Below are positions 7,977 through 17,594 of a stretch of DNA of 33,150 bases, one piece after another (the first letter of the stretch is position 1; each line of letters opens with the position of its first letter). The notes beneath the pieces were generated by a model, which did no database searches, was not told where the DNA came from, and saw only the letters and a program-made list of their open reading frames with translations. The position numbers and the translations under genes are program-made. This stretch comes from Piscinibacter caeni (GTDB lineage: Bacteria > Pseudomonadota > Gammaproteobacteria > Burkholderiales > Burkholderiaceae_C), in the NCBI GenBank assembly GCA_003265685.1, contig KZ836130.1:1-33150 (forward strand), given 5' to 3'.

Positions 7977-8999
7977 ATGAAGCGTTCCATCGCCCTGGCC
8001 GCCCTGGCCACCCTCGCCAGCGGCGCCGCCCTGGCGCAGAGCAACGTCAACATCTACGGCCGCCTGAACGTCTCGGTCGAGCGTCAGAAGACCGAGACGA
8101 CCACCGTCACCGAAGGTGGCACGGTCACCGACAGCCAGAGCATCTGGGCCCTGCAGAACAGTTCTTCGCGCATCGGCTTCAAGGGCTCGGAAGACCTGGG
8201 TGGCGGTCTGAAGGCCTCGTTCCTCATCGAGCATGGCTTCAACCCGGACACCGGAGCTGCCAGCGGCACGTTCTGGGGCCGTGAAAGCTGGGTCGGGCTC
8301 GAAGGCGGCTTCGGCCGCGTTCGCCTGGGCAACGTCGGCTTCGGCACCGCGGCTTACTTCGCCACCGCCGACTACATCAGCATGCACAACCACGACACGG
8401 GCACGTCGTCGGATGCGTTCTACCTGTACCCGGGGGCGCCGCTGGATAACATGATCGCCTACAACACGCCGAACTTCGGCGGGTTCACCGGCGAGATCCA
8501 GCTCGGCCTGAAGGAATCGACCGCCGACGGGTCGAAGCACAGCGTCGTGCTGGCCGGCAACTACGACGCCGGTCCGCTGCATCTGGGCGTGGGCTACGTC
8601 AACGCCAATGCCGACGTGGCCCTGCTGACGGGCAAGGCCACCGAATTCGGCGTGCGCGCGCTGTACGAGTTCGGCCCGCTCGTGGTCGGCGCGTACTTCA
8701 TCAACAACAAGGTCGAGGACGGCGCCGACGAGACCAAGCGCAACGCGTATCGCCTGTCGGCGATGTACACGATGGGTGCGAGCGAGTTCCACGCGAACTT
8801 CGGTGTGGCGGGCAAGCTGAAGGAAAACGGCCAGACCCTGGACGGTACCGACGCGAAGCAGTTCACGCTGGCCTACAACTACAACCTGAGCAAGCGGACC
8901 AAGGTCTATGCGTTCTACACGGCCTTGAGCGGCGATGGGCGCGAGAACTACACGTCGCTGAAGAACGCCTTCGCGCTGGGCGTGCGCCACAACTTCTGA
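7977..8999 (+). CDS. Gram-negative general porin, burkholderial trimeric type
   Basis: The 340-residue outer-membrane protein has a clear Sec signal peptide (KR, hydrophobic core, cleavage after ALA near residue 20) and the typical mature start QSNVNIYGRLNVSVE. Alternating hydrophobic beta-strands run throughout, including SSRIGFKGSEDLGGGLKA and WVGLEGGFGRVRLGN, and the C-terminus is an aromatic RHNF, the usual Bam recognition signal. It should form a 16-stranded channel for small hydrophilic solutes. The start at 7977 is set by the strong AAGAAGGA site seven bases upstream; an in-frame ATG further upstream would add residues before the signal peptide. A strong terminator follows. It may supply substrate to the preceding ABC system, which is inference from position only. 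Confidence 0.95.
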   Translation: MKRSIALAALATLASGAALAQSNVNIYGRLNVSVERQKTETTTVTEGGTVTDSQSIWALQNSSSRIGFKGSEDLGGGLKASFLIEHGFNPDTGAASGTFWGRESWVGLEGGFGRVRLGNVGFGTAAYFATADYISMHNHDTGTSSDAFYLYPGAPLDNMIAYNTPNFGGFTGEIQLGLKESTADGSKHSVVLAGNYDAGPLHLGVGYVNANADVALLTGKATEFGVRALYEFGPLVVGAYFINNKVEDGADETKRNAYRLSAMYTMGASEFHANFGVAGKLKENGQTLDGTDAKQFTLAYNYNLSKRTKVYAFYTALSGDGRENYTSLKNAFALGVRHNF

Positions 9000-9019
9000 T
9001 CGCGGTTCTCTCCGCATCG

Positions 9020-9048
9020 AAGGGCCGGTCGCGAGACCGGCCCTTTTT
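9020..9048 (+). terminator. Rho-independent terminator after the porin gene
   Basis: An 11-bp perfect stem (AAGGGCCGGTC / GACCGGCCCTT) with a GCGA tetraloop runs into a T-tract at 9044-9048. It begins 20 bases after the porin stop. The convergent marC-like gene ends at 9067, so the same stem may also impede minus-strand transcription, though that side has only two Ts. Confidence 0.9.
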
Positions 9049-9066
9049 CGTTGGGCTTGCGGGCTG

Positions 9067-9660
9067 TCAGCCCAGGAAGTAGCGCTTCAGCCCGGCCAGG
9101 ATCATCTCGACCGCGATCGCGGTCAGCACCAGGCCCATCAGCTTCTCCGTCGCCGCGACCACCGAATCGCCGACCCAGCGGCGGATGCGCTCGCACAGCA
9201 GCAGCACCGCGCCCGACACCAGCATTGCGCAGGTGAGCGCGCCGACCCAGGTCATCAGCTTGTCCGGCTGGCGCGAGGCCAGCAGCAGCACCGTGGCCAT
9301 TGCCGACGGCCCCGCCAGCAGCGGCACCGCGAGCGGGAAGATCAGCGGCTCGCGCCCCTCCGGCGTGCCGTACACCCCGCCCTCGTGGCTGAAGATCATG
9401 CGGATCGCCACCATCAGCAGGATCACGCCGCCGGCCACCTCCAGCGAGCGCTCCGACAGGCGCATCACGCGCAGGAACTGCTCGCCCACCAGCATGAAGC
9501 CGACCAGCACGACGTAGGCGATCGCCACCTCGCGCAGCGCCACCCACCGGCGCCGCGGCGCGGGCACGCTGGCCATCACGGGGATGAAGATCGGCAGGCT
9601 GCCCAGCGGGTCGAGCACCAGCAGCAGCAGGATCAGCGCGGAGACGAAGCCATGGTCCAT
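9067..9660 (-). CDS. MarC family integral membrane protein
   Basis: The 197-residue protein matches the MarC (UPF0056/YchE-like) family: six hydrophobic segments, the early motif LLVLDPLGSLPIFIPV, and the conserved AVPLLAGPSAMATV half-way along. Members sit in the inner membrane; a role in amino-acid export has been suggested for some, but function is not settled. The open frame extends further upstream, but that extension is hydrophilic and unlike the family, so I place the start at the ATG at 9660, directly before the first membrane segment. It is transcribed divergently from the hemerythrin-like gene across a 155-base gap in which I find no clear promoter. Confidence 0.88.
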   Translation of the reverse strand: MDHGFVSALILLLLVLDPLGSLPIFIPVMASVPAPRRRWVALREVAIAYVVLVGFMLVGEQFLRVMRLSERSLEVAGGVILLMVAIRMIFSHEGGVYGTPEGREPLIFPLAVPLLAGPSAMATVLLLASRQPDKLMTWVGALTCAMLVSGAVLLLCERIRRWVGDSVVAATEKLMGLVLTAIAVEMILAGLKRYFLG

Positions 9661-9815
9661 GGGGGCGGCATTCTCCCCCAGCCTGTCCGGCGGTGGCCCG
9701 CCACGATGCGGGCCATGGCTCCTTCGGCCGATGCCGGCGCGGCCGGCGACGGGAACACTGACGTCCATGCCGCAGACCGAGCGGCCCCACCGACGACACC
9801 CCACGAGGAAGCGCC

Positions 9816-10565
9816 ATGACCAACGTCGCCACCACCGCCACGATCCCGCCCGTCCGCCCTGCCGCGCACACCGCCCCGCGCTTCGACATGTACGTGTCGA
9901 TCCACAAGGCGCTGCGCCACTTCATGACCGACACGCTGCACCGCGTCGGCCGCCTGGACGTCGAGGACGCCGCCGAGACCGGCCAGGTGCTCGGCCAGCT
10001 CGACAGCCTGCTGACGCTGTGCATCGACCACGTGCACAACGAGAACCGCTTCGTGCACACCGCGATCGAGGCGCGCCAGCCCGGCGGCGCCGGCCGCACC
10101 GAGCAGGAGCACGTGGAGCACCTGGAGAGCATCGAGGCGCTGCGTGCCGAGGGCCGCGCCCTGGCGGATGCGCCGGCGACCGAGCGCCCGCTGCTGGCCT
10201 TGCGCCTGTACCGCCACCTCGCGCTGTTCGTCGCCGAGAACCTGCAGCACATGCACTTCGAGGAGACGCACAACAACGCCGTGCTGTGGGCCTGCTACAG
10301 CGATGCCGAGCTGTTCGCGCTGCACCAGCAGATCATCGCCAGCCTGCCGCTTGACGAGACCCTGCTGGTGGCGCGCTGGATGATCCCGGCCAGCACGCCG
10401 GCCGAGCGCGCCGCGATGGTCGGCGGCATGAAGGCCGGTGCGCCGGCGCCGGTGTTCCAGCAGGTGGTGGATGCCTTCCGCCCGCACCTGGACGAGACTG
10501 CCTGGGACCGGCTGGCGCGCGCCGTCGGCGTCGCCCAGCAGCCCGGGCTGGTCGACTTCCGCTGA
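9816..10565 (+). CDS. Hemerythrin-like domain protein
   Basis: The 249-residue protein has the His/Glu spacing of a hemerythrin-type four-helix bundle. Candidate ligands are His30 in SIHKALRH, His72/His74 with Glu76 in DHVHNENRF, His99/His102 in EHVEH, and His134, His145 and His147 with Glu149/Glu150 in LQHMHFEETH. Such proteins bind a di-iron centre and are used for oxygen or nitric-oxide sensing and for iron-repair chemistry. The bundle occupies about residues 25-160. The remaining 90 residues are a helical C-terminal part of unknown role. The Shine-Dalgarno tract is GAGGAAG, suitably placed before the ATG. The lipoprotein gene follows 26 bases after the stop, probably in the same transcript. 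Confidence 0.8.
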   Translation: MTNVATTATIPPVRPAAHTAPRFDMYVSIHKALRHFMTDTLHRVGRLDVEDAAETGQVLGQLDSLLTLCIDHVHNENRFVHTAIEARQPGGAGRTEQEHVEHLESIEALRAEGRALADAPATERPLLALRLYRHLALFVAENLQHMHFEETHNNAVLWACYSDAELFALHQQIIASLPLDETLLVARWMIPASTPAERAAMVGGMKAGAPAPVFQQVVDAFRPHLDETAWDRLARAVGVAQQPGLVDFR

Positions 10566-10591
10566 GCCGGCCGGCGCACGAGGAGCATGCG

Positions 10592-10972
10592 ATGCACTAC
10601 CTGATCCAGGCCGGCGCCTCGCTGGCCGCAGCGATCGTGCTGGCCGCCTGCGGTGGCGGCGGCGAATCGCTGCCGTCCGCGCAGGCCGCCGTGCTGCCGG
10701 CACCCGACGCCGCGCAGGCCGCCCCGGCCCGCGTGACGATCGAAGGCTGCGTCGACGGCGCTGGCGCCCACGGCGTGCCGGTGCGCGCCACCGACCGCGA
10801 CGGGCGCCTGCTCGGCGATGCCCGCAGCGATGCGGGCGGCGTGTTCCGGCTCAGCGTGTCGCCCGGCCAGGAGGTGCGCCTGGCCAGCGAGGCGGACCCG
10901 GATGGCGCGCTGACCCTGCGCGTCGGGGCCCACCCGGTCAGCATCGGCGGATGCCTGCGCACTGCAGGCTGA
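10592..10972 (+). CDS. Small predicted lipoprotein, unknown function
   Basis: The 126-residue product has a lipoprotein signal ending in the lipobox LAAC (Cys20) followed by a Gly-rich tether (GGGGES) and an Ala/Pro-rich spacer to about residue 45. The mature domain (about 46-126) has a small beta-rich look: VTIEGCVDGAGAHGVPVRATD, then DARSDAGGVFRLSV. This resembles carboxypeptidase-regulatory-like or CNA-B-type beta-sandwich repeats, in which a variable 'G.PV.A.D..G....TD..G.F.L' pattern recurs. Two cysteines (in EGC and GGC) could form a disulfide. The AGGAG site at 10581-10585 fixes the start. I assign no function. Confidence 0.7.
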   Translation: MHYLIQAGASLAAAIVLAACGGGGESLPSAQAAVLPAPDAAQAAPARVTIEGCVDGAGAHGVPVRATDRDGRLLGDARSDAGGVFRLSVSPGQEVRLASEADPDGALTLRVGAHPVSIGGCLRTAG

Positions 10973-11073
10973 GGCGGCATCCCTCGTTGTGGTGTGGCCG
11001 CACCCCGCGGCTGGGGCAGTGCCGGCGCCCGCCGCGGCGGCAATCATGCGCTCACCTGCTTCGGGAGCCGACC

Positions 11074-11313
11074 ATGCATGACGCCACCCGCCTCGCCCCC
11101 CTGAACTCCGGCATCCGCCTGCGCGAGACCACGCCGCCGGTGGAGATCCCGCCGGGCCATGTCGGCCCGGTGGTGCTGCCCGGCAGCGGGCGGCTGATCT
11201 GGTGGACCGGCCGCGTCGCGATCGGCCTGCGCCACGAGCCGCCGCGCCAGCACGACATGCCGTCGCGCTCGGCCCTGTGGGTGCAGGAGCTGATGCTCTC
11301 AGCGCGGCACTGA
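11074..11313 (+). CDS. Conserved-looking 79-residue protein, unknown function
   Basis: This short frame starts at the ATG at 11074, preceded by a GGGAG site, and encodes a soluble protein with a Pro/Gly-rich centre (PPVEIPPGHVGPVV), a WWTGRVAIGLRHEPP segment and an amphipathic C-terminus ending WVQELMLSARH. It has no signal peptide or membrane helix. The reading frame and ribosome-binding site support a real gene. The last 15 bases overlap the 3' end of the convergent mscS-like gene. It lies 101 bases after the small lipoprotein gene, a gap with no clear element. I do not know its function. Confidence 0.65.
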   Translation: MHDATRLAPLNSGIRLRETTPPVEIPPGHVGPVVLPGSGRLIWWTGRVAIGLRHEPPRQHDMPSRSALWVQELMLSARH

Positions 11314-12627
11314 GCCCGCCGCCGGCCCCGGCAGCGCGCCCGGCGGCTGAGGCTCGCCGGGCACCGCCCGGTGGTGCATCACGCGCTGCGGGAACGGGAT
11401 CTCGATGCCCTCGCGGTCGAACAGGTCGAGCACCGCGAGGTTGACGTCGGAGCGCACGTTGCCCTGCCCGTTCTCCGGGTCGGCGATCCAGAAATTGATG
11501 GTCAGGTTGATGCCGTCGGCGGCGAACTCGGCCAGCTGGCAACCCGGCGCCGGATCGGCCACCACGCGCGGCACGCGCGACACCACGTCCACCACCTTGG
11601 GCTGCAGGTCGCGGATCGGCGTGCCGTAGGCCACCTGCACGGTGGTCGACAGCAGCACCTTCATGTCGGCCAGCGAGAGGTTCTCGACGCGCTGCGTGAT
11701 CAGCAGCTCGTTGGGCACGATGGCCTCGCGGCCGTTGAGCGCGCGGATCACGGTGTAGCGCGTGCGGATGTCGGTGATGCGGCCGTCGAAGCCGTCGACC
11801 CGCACCATGTCGCCGATGCGCAGCGAGCGCTCGGCCAGGATCACGAACCCGCTGACGTAGTTGGCCGCGATCTTCTGCAGGCCGAAGCCCAGGCCCACGC
11901 CGAGCGCGCCGCCGAGCACCGACAGCGCCGTCAGGTCGATGCCCACCGCCGACATCGCCAGCAGCAATCCGACGAACAGCAGCACCACACGCACCAGGTT
12001 GGCGGCGATCTTGCGGATCGACAGGTCGTCGCCGCTGCCGCGCAGCAGCTGCTTCTCGATCGCCGCCGAGATCCACAGCGCGACCACCAGCACGAGGCCG
12101 GCGGTGAGCGCGCCCTCGATCGCGTTGCGCAGCGTCAGCCGCGTGGCCCCGACCTTCCAGCTGATCTCATCGGCCGCCTCCAGCAGCAGCGGCAGGATGC
12201 CGGTGATCCACAGCACCACCGCCAGCCAGGCCAGCCAGGAAATGCTGCGCTCGACCATGCGCACCCAGCCCGCGTGCGGGAAGGTCACCTGCAGCACTCG
12301 CACCGCCAGGCGGATCACCACCAGCGACAGCAGGATCGGCACCGCCAGGCGCAGCACGGCGATCGGCAACGCTCCGGCCAGCAGTGCCCGCGCACCGAAG
12401 GCGAGCGCCAGCGCGGTGACCGGGAACAGCACGCCGTCGATGATGCGTTCGCCGAACCAGATCGAACCGGCAGGCAACTGCGCGCCGCGCAGCAGCCGCA
12501 CCAGCGCCCAGGCGAGCACCAGGCAGCCGATCAGCACGCCCAGCTCGGCCAGGGCGGCGGGCTGGGTCAGCTCACGCAGCAGCAGCTGCAGGTCGTCGGC
12601 GATCGCAGGCGGGGCGGCGGTGGTCAT
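11299..12627 (-). CDS. MscS-type mechanosensitive ion channel family protein
   Basis: The 442-residue inner-membrane protein has about four extra N-terminal hydrophobic segments (residues 25-190) before the conserved MscS core. The pore helix and following beta domain are clear: residues 233-275 include VLGGALGVGLGFGLQKIAAN and FVILAERSLRIGD, the glycine/alanine-rich helix that lines the channel and the start of the cytoplasmic beta domain. The C-terminal alpha/beta vestibule follows, then a Pro-rich tail. MscS channels release solutes upon osmotic downshock; MscS-like relatives with added N-terminal helices vary in gating. It starts 36 bases after the deacetylase stop on the same strand, so the two may be co-transcribed. 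Confidence 0.92.
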   Translation of the reverse strand: MTTAAPPAIADDLQLLLRELTQPAALAELGVLIGCLVLAWALVRLLRGAQLPAGSIWFGERIIDGVLFPVTALALAFGARALLAGALPIAVLRLAVPILLSLVVIRLAVRVLQVTFPHAGWVRMVERSISWLAWLAVVLWITGILPLLLEAADEISWKVGATRLTLRNAIEGALTAGLVLVVALWISAAIEKQLLRGSGDDLSIRKIAANLVRVVLLFVGLLLAMSAVGIDLTALSVLGGALGVGLGFGLQKIAANYVSGFVILAERSLRIGDMVRVDGFDGRITDIRTRYTVIRALNGREAIVPNELLITQRVENLSLADMKVLLSTTVQVAYGTPIRDLQPKVVDVVSRVPRVVADPAPGCQLAEFAADGINLTINFWIADPENGQGNVRSDVNLAVLDLFDREGIEIPFPQRVMHHRAVPGEPQPPGALPGPAAGSVPR

Positions 12628-12663
12628 GGCCGCGCATTGTGCCCAGCACCTGCAACGCGGCCG

Positions 12664-13599
12664 TTACACCCCGGTCAAGACCCTCAGGTGCGCGGCGACG
12701 CTGCGCGCCAATGCGCTCAGGTTGTAGCCGCCCTCGAGGCAGGAGACGATTCGACCCTTGGCATGCCGGTCGGCCGCGTCCTTGATGCGCAGCGTGATCC
12801 ACTCGTAGTCGGCCTCGACCAGGCCGAGCTGCCCGAGGTCGTCCTCGCGGTGCGCATCGAAGCCGGCCGAGACGAAGATCATCTCGGGCTTGAAGGCGTC
12901 GAGCGCCGGCATCCAGTTCGCCTCGATCAGCTCGCGCAGCTCGCCACCGCGCGTGTACGGCGGGATCGGCAGGTTGACCATGTTGGTGCCCTTGGGCACC
13001 GCACCGCTGTAGGGGTACAGCGGGTGCTGGAAGAAGCTGACCATCAGCACCCGGTCGTCGCCGGCCAGGATGTCCTCGGTGCCGTTGCCATGGTGCACGT
13101 CGAAGTCGATCACCGCGACGCGCTTCAGGCCCCGCACGTCCAGCGCATGGCGTGCCGCCACCGCGACGTTGTTGAAGAAGCAGAAGCCCATCGCCTCGTC
13201 GCGCGTGGCGTGGTGGCCGGGCGGACGCACGGCGCAGAAGGCGTTCTCGGCCTTGCCGTCGAGCACCAGGTCGGTGGCGGCCACGGCGGCCCCGGCCGAG
13301 CGCAGCGCGGCGCGCCAGGTGCCCGGGCAGGCGGCGGTGTCCGGGTCGAGCGCGCGGCGTTCGCCGCTGGCCTCGATCTGCTCGAGCAGGTCCTTCAGCT
13401 CGGCCACGTAATGGTGGGTGTGCGCGAGCTCGACGTCCTTCAGGTCCACCAGCGGCGCGTCGTGCCGCTCCAGCGCGATGTCCAGGCCGATCGCGAGCAG
13501 ATGGTCGTCGATTGCGTCCAGCCGCTGCGGGCATTCGGGGTGGCCGGCGCCCATGTCGTGACGCCTGCAATCCGGATGGCTGAAGAACGCGGTGGTCAT
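12664..13599 (-). CDS. Histone deacetylase family protein (zinc amidohydrolase)
   Basis: The 311-residue protein carries the complete active site of the arginase/deacetylase fold: RPPGHHA with catalytic His129-His130, DFDVHHGNGT with zinc ligands Asp167 and His169, SAGFDAH with Asp248, and EGGYN with Tyr292. The N-terminal MGAGHPECPQR motif is also standard. In bacteria this family includes acetylpolyamine amidohydrolases and lysine deacetylases; the length and motifs fit the HDAC-class II-like bacterial group, but substrate cannot be read. The ATG at 13599 matches the conserved N-terminus; the frame extends upstream without family similarity. It is divergent from the moxR gene, 37 bases apart, so both promoters must share or overlap that short gap. 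Confidence 0.93.
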   Translation of the reverse strand: MTTAFFSHPDCRRHDMGAGHPECPQRLDAIDDHLLAIGLDIALERHDAPLVDLKDVELAHTHHYVAELKDLLEQIEASGERRALDPDTAACPGTWRAALRSAGAAVAATDLVLDGKAENAFCAVRPPGHHATRDEAMGFCFFNNVAVAARHALDVRGLKRVAVIDFDVHHGNGTEDILAGDDRVLMVSFFQHPLYPYSGAVPKGTNMVNLPIPPYTRGGELRELIEANWMPALDAFKPEMIFVSAGFDAHREDDLGQLGLVEADYEWITLRIKDAADRHAKGRIVSCLEGGYNLSALARSVAAHLRVLTGV

Positions 13600-13636
13600 G
13601 TCTCGGGGGTCTTCTAATTCGGTTATGGTCGGGCGC

Positions 13637-14563
<927 letters not shown>

Positions 14564-14576
14564 CCGGGGCGCTCCG

Positions 14577-15578
14577 GTGAGTGCCGTCCTGCCCCGTGCC
14601 GCGCTGGCGCCGGTGGCCACGCTGCGCACCTGGTGGCGGCGCTGGTGGCAGGCGCGCCTGCCGCGCACCGACACGCTGCTGCTGACCCAGCGCAACGTCT
14701 ACATCCTGCCCACGCGCGCCGGCATCGCCTTCGCGATCACGCTGCTGGTGCTGCTGCTGGCGTCGATCAACTACCAGCTCAACCTCGGCTACGTGCTGAC
14801 CTTCCTGCTGGCCGGCAGCGCGGTGGTGGCGATGCACGTCACGCACAACACGCTGCGCACGCTGACGCTGCGCCTGCGCCCGCCCGCCCCGGTGTTCGCC
14901 GGCGAGGCCGCGCTGCTCGAGGTGGTGCTGGCCAGCCCGACGCACGCCCGCTTCGGCGTCGGGCTGCGCGTGCTCGGCGCGGCCTGGGACACGCTGTCCT
15001 GGACCGACGTGCCGGCCATGGGCCAGGCCAGCGCGCGGGTTGGCTTCGTGCCGGCGCAGCGCGGGGTGCACGAGCTGCCCGCGCTCAGCGTCGAGACGCG
15101 CTTCCCGCTCGGGCTGTTCCGCGCCTGGGCGATCTGGCGCCCGGCGGCCACGCTGCTGGTCTACCCCGCGCCCGAGAAACCCGCCGCGCCGCTGCCGCCG
15201 CCGCTGCCGCACCCCGGCGGCCCGCAGCACGGACGGCGCACCGACGGCGGCGAGGTCGAGGGCGTGCGCAGCTACCGGCGCGGCGACGCGCTCAAGCTCG
15301 TCTACTGGAAGAAGGCGGCCAAGTCGCTGGCCAGCGGCGGCGAGCTGGTCAGCCGCGACACCACCGGCACGGTGCAGCAGCAGCTCTGGCTGGAGTGGCA
15401 GGCTTGCGCCCCGCTGGCGCCGGAGCACCGCCTCGAGCGCCTGGCCGCCTGGGTCCTGGCAGCGCAGCGCGCCGGCATCGACTACGGTCTGCGCCTGCCC
15501 GGGGTGCCCGCCATCGAGCCGGCAGAAGGCGACGCGCAGCGGCGCCGCTGCCTGGAGGCGCTGGCGCTGTGGCAGTGA
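14577..15578 (+). CDS. DUF58 domain-containing membrane protein
   Basis: The 333-residue protein has two adjacent hydrophobic segments (about residues 50-90), then a beta-rich region and the DUF58 signature near residues 222-258: EVEGVRSYRRGDALKLVYWKK, followed by LVSRD. It belongs with MoxR and TgpA as a conserved partner, and the segment is probably a short von Willebrand-like or adaptor domain facing the cytoplasm. The start is a GTG at 14577, 13 bases after the moxR stop. The stop TGA at 15576-15578 overlaps the GTG start of the next gene. Molecular role is not established; DUF58 proteins are thought to link MoxR ATPases to membrane partners. Confidence 0.9.
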   Translation: MSAVLPRAALAPVATLRTWWRRWWQARLPRTDTLLLTQRNVYILPTRAGIAFAITLLVLLLASINYQLNLGYVLTFLLAGSAVVAMHVTHNTLRTLTLRLRPPAPVFAGEAALLEVVLASPTHARFGVGLRVLGAAWDTLSWTDVPAMGQASARVGFVPAQRGVHELPALSVETRFPLGLFRAWAIWRPAATLLVYPAPEKPAAPLPPPLPHPGGPQHGRRTDGGEVEGVRSYRRGDALKLVYWKKAAKSLASGGELVSRDTTGTVQQQLWLEWQACAPLAPEHRLERLAAWVLAAQRAGIDYGLRLPGVPAIEPAEGDAQRRRCLEALALWQ

Positions 15579-17587
15579 CGCCGCGCTTCTGGGCCCGCCT
15601 GCCGCGCGAGGGCCGCGACACGCTGTTCCTGCTCGGCGTGATCGGCTGGACCATCCTGCCGCACCTGCCGCACTTGCCGGGCTGGTGCATCGCGTTGACC
15701 ACGCTGGTGCTGGCCTGGCGCGCCCAGCTGGCCGTCAGCAACGGCCCGCTGCCCAGCCGCTGGCTGCTGGTGGGCGTGCTCGCGGTGGCGCTCGGGCTGA
15801 CGCTCTTCAGCTTCCGCACCCTGTTCGGCAAGGAGCCGGGGGTCACGATGGCCGTGGTGCTGATGGGCCTGAAGACGCTCGAGCTGCGTGCCCGGCGCGA
15901 CGCCTTCGTGATCTTCTTCCTCGGCTTCTTCCTGGTGCTGACGCACTTCCTCTACTCGCAGTCGCTGCCGGTCGCGCTGGCGATGCTGGTGTCGGTCTGG
16001 GGGCTGCTGACGGCGCTGGTGCTGGCGCACATGCCGGTCGGCCAGCCCAGCCTGCGCCAGGCGGCGCTGCTGGCCGGACGCACCGCGCTGCTCGGCGCGC
16101 CGGTGATGGTGCTGCTGTTCCTGCTCTTCCCGCGCATCGGCCCGCTGTGGGGCGTGCCGCAGGACGGCCAGGCCGGCACCGGGCTGTCCGAGCGCATGCG
16201 CCTGGGCAGCATCGCCGAGGCGGTGCTGGACGACCGCATCGCGCTGCGGCTGCGCTTCGACGGTCCGGCCCCCACGCCCGAGACGCTGTACCTGCGCGGC
16301 CCGGTGCTGTCGCGCTTCGACGGCCAGGAGTGGCGCCCGATGGAGCCGCTGGTGGCGCGGCGCTCCGGCAGTGCCGACCCGCTGCAGCCGCTGGGCCCGG
16401 CGCTGCGCTACGAGGTCACGCTCGAGCCGAACCGCCTGGCCCTGCTGCCGCTGCTCGAGATGAGCACCCAGGTCGACGAGATCGAGGGCCACCGCGTGCG
16501 CCGCACCGACGAGCTGGTGTGGATCACCGAGCGCCCGGTCACGGAGCGGCTGCGCTTCGACGCCCAGGCGCACGTGCGCTGGCGGATCGCCGCCGCCCCC
16601 GGGCCGCTGCGGCTGCGCGAGTACCTGCAGCTGCCGCCCGGCTTCAACCCGCGCACGCTGCAGTGGGCGGCCGAGCTGCGGCGCGACCCGCGCTACGCGA
16701 ATGCGCCACCCGGCGTGCTGGTGCAGGCCGTGCTGGCCCACATCCGCAGCGGCGGCTACAGCTACACGCTGGCGCCCGGCACCTACGGCCGCGACGGCAT
16801 CGACGAGTTCTGGCTCGACCGCAAGGAGGGCTTCTGCGAGCACTTCGCGGCCGCCTTCGTGGTGGTGATGCGCGCGCTGGACGTGCCGGCGCGCATCGTC
16901 ACCGGCTACCAGGGTGCCGACCCGGCGCCGGTGGACGGCTTCCTGATCGTGCGCCAGAGCGCGGCCCATGCCTGGGCCGAGTACTGGCAGGACGGCCTCG
17001 GCTGGGTGCGCGCCGACCCGACCGCCGCGGTGGCGCCGGACCGCATCGAGCGCAGCCGCCGCCTGGCGCCCGCACCCGGGCTGGTGAGCGGGGCGATCGG
17101 CGCGGTCAGCCCGGCCCTGGTGCAGCGCCTGCGCCAGGCCTGGGAGGCGCTGGACAACCGCTGGAACCAGTGGGTGCTGAGCTACTCGCGCGGCCAGCAG
17201 TTCGCGCTGCTCAAGGACATCGGCTTCTCCACTCCCGACTGGGCCGACCTGGCGCTGCTGCTGACCGGCACGCTCAGCACGCTGGCGCTGATCGGCGCCG
17301 GCTGGGCCTGGTGGGACCGCCGCCGCGTCGATCCCTGGGTGCGCCAGCGCGAGGCGCTGCTGGCCGGTCTGGCCCGGCTGGGCGTCGCCGCCTCGGCGCA
17401 GGATGCGCCGGCCGCGCTGGCACGCCGCCTGCACGAGCGCTACGGCGCGTCGGCGCAACCGCTGGCCGAGCTGCTCGCCACGCTGGAGCGGCAACGCTAC
17501 GGCCGCGACGCGCTGCGCCGCCCCGACCCCGAACTGACCCGTGCCTTCGGCGCCGCCGTGCGTGCACTGGCAGCCCATTCCGCCTGA
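15575..17587 (+). CDS. tgpA: TgpA-type membrane transglutaminase (DUF3488-transglutaminase-DUF4129)
   Basis: The 670-residue protein begins with about six hydrophobic segments (residues 15-190, DUF3488), then a large periplasmic part with a transglutaminase-like core, a late membrane segment (about 560-580) and a C-terminal cytoplasmic DUF4129 tail. The catalytic triad is complete: Cys421 in EGFCEHFA, His465 in AAHAWAEY, Asp481 in RADPTAAV. Pseudomonas aeruginosa TgpA, encoded beside moxR and DUF58 genes in the same order, has a periplasmic domain with transglutaminase activity and is essential there. The start is inferred as the GTG at 15575, overlapping the DUF58 stop (GTGA); a GTG at 15569 is an alternative. 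Substrates are unknown. Confidence 0.92.
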   Translation: MTPRFWARLPREGRDTLFLLGVIGWTILPHLPHLPGWCIALTTLVLAWRAQLAVSNGPLPSRWLLVGVLAVALGLTLFSFRTLFGKEPGVTMAVVLMGLKTLELRARRDAFVIFFLGFFLVLTHFLYSQSLPVALAMLVSVWGLLTALVLAHMPVGQPSLRQAALLAGRTALLGAPVMVLLFLLFPRIGPLWGVPQDGQAGTGLSERMRLGSIAEAVLDDRIALRLRFDGPAPTPETLYLRGPVLSRFDGQEWRPMEPLVARRSGSADPLQPLGPALRYEVTLEPNRLALLPLLEMSTQVDEIEGHRVRRTDELVWITERPVTERLRFDAQAHVRWRIAAAPGPLRLREYLQLPPGFNPRTLQWAAELRRDPRYANAPPGVLVQAVLAHIRSGGYSYTLAPGTYGRDGIDEFWLDRKEGFCEHFAAAFVVVMRALDVPARIVTGYQGADPAPVDGFLIVRQSAAHAWAEYWQDGLGWVRADPTAAVAPDRIERSRRLAPAPGLVSGAIGAVSPALVQRLRQAWEALDNRWNQWVLSYSRGQQFALLKDIGFSTPDWADLALLLTGTLSTLALIGAGWAWWDRRRVDPWVRQREALLAGLARLGVAASAQDAPAALARRLHERYGASAQPLAELLATLERQRYGRDALRRPDPELTRAFGAAVRALAAHSA

Positions 17588-17594
17588 TCCCGCG

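Noticed and set aside
10973-11073. Possible small RNA or terminator between the lipoprotein and the 79-residue gene
   Set aside because: Only short GC stems with no T-tract and no promoter-like sequence are visible.
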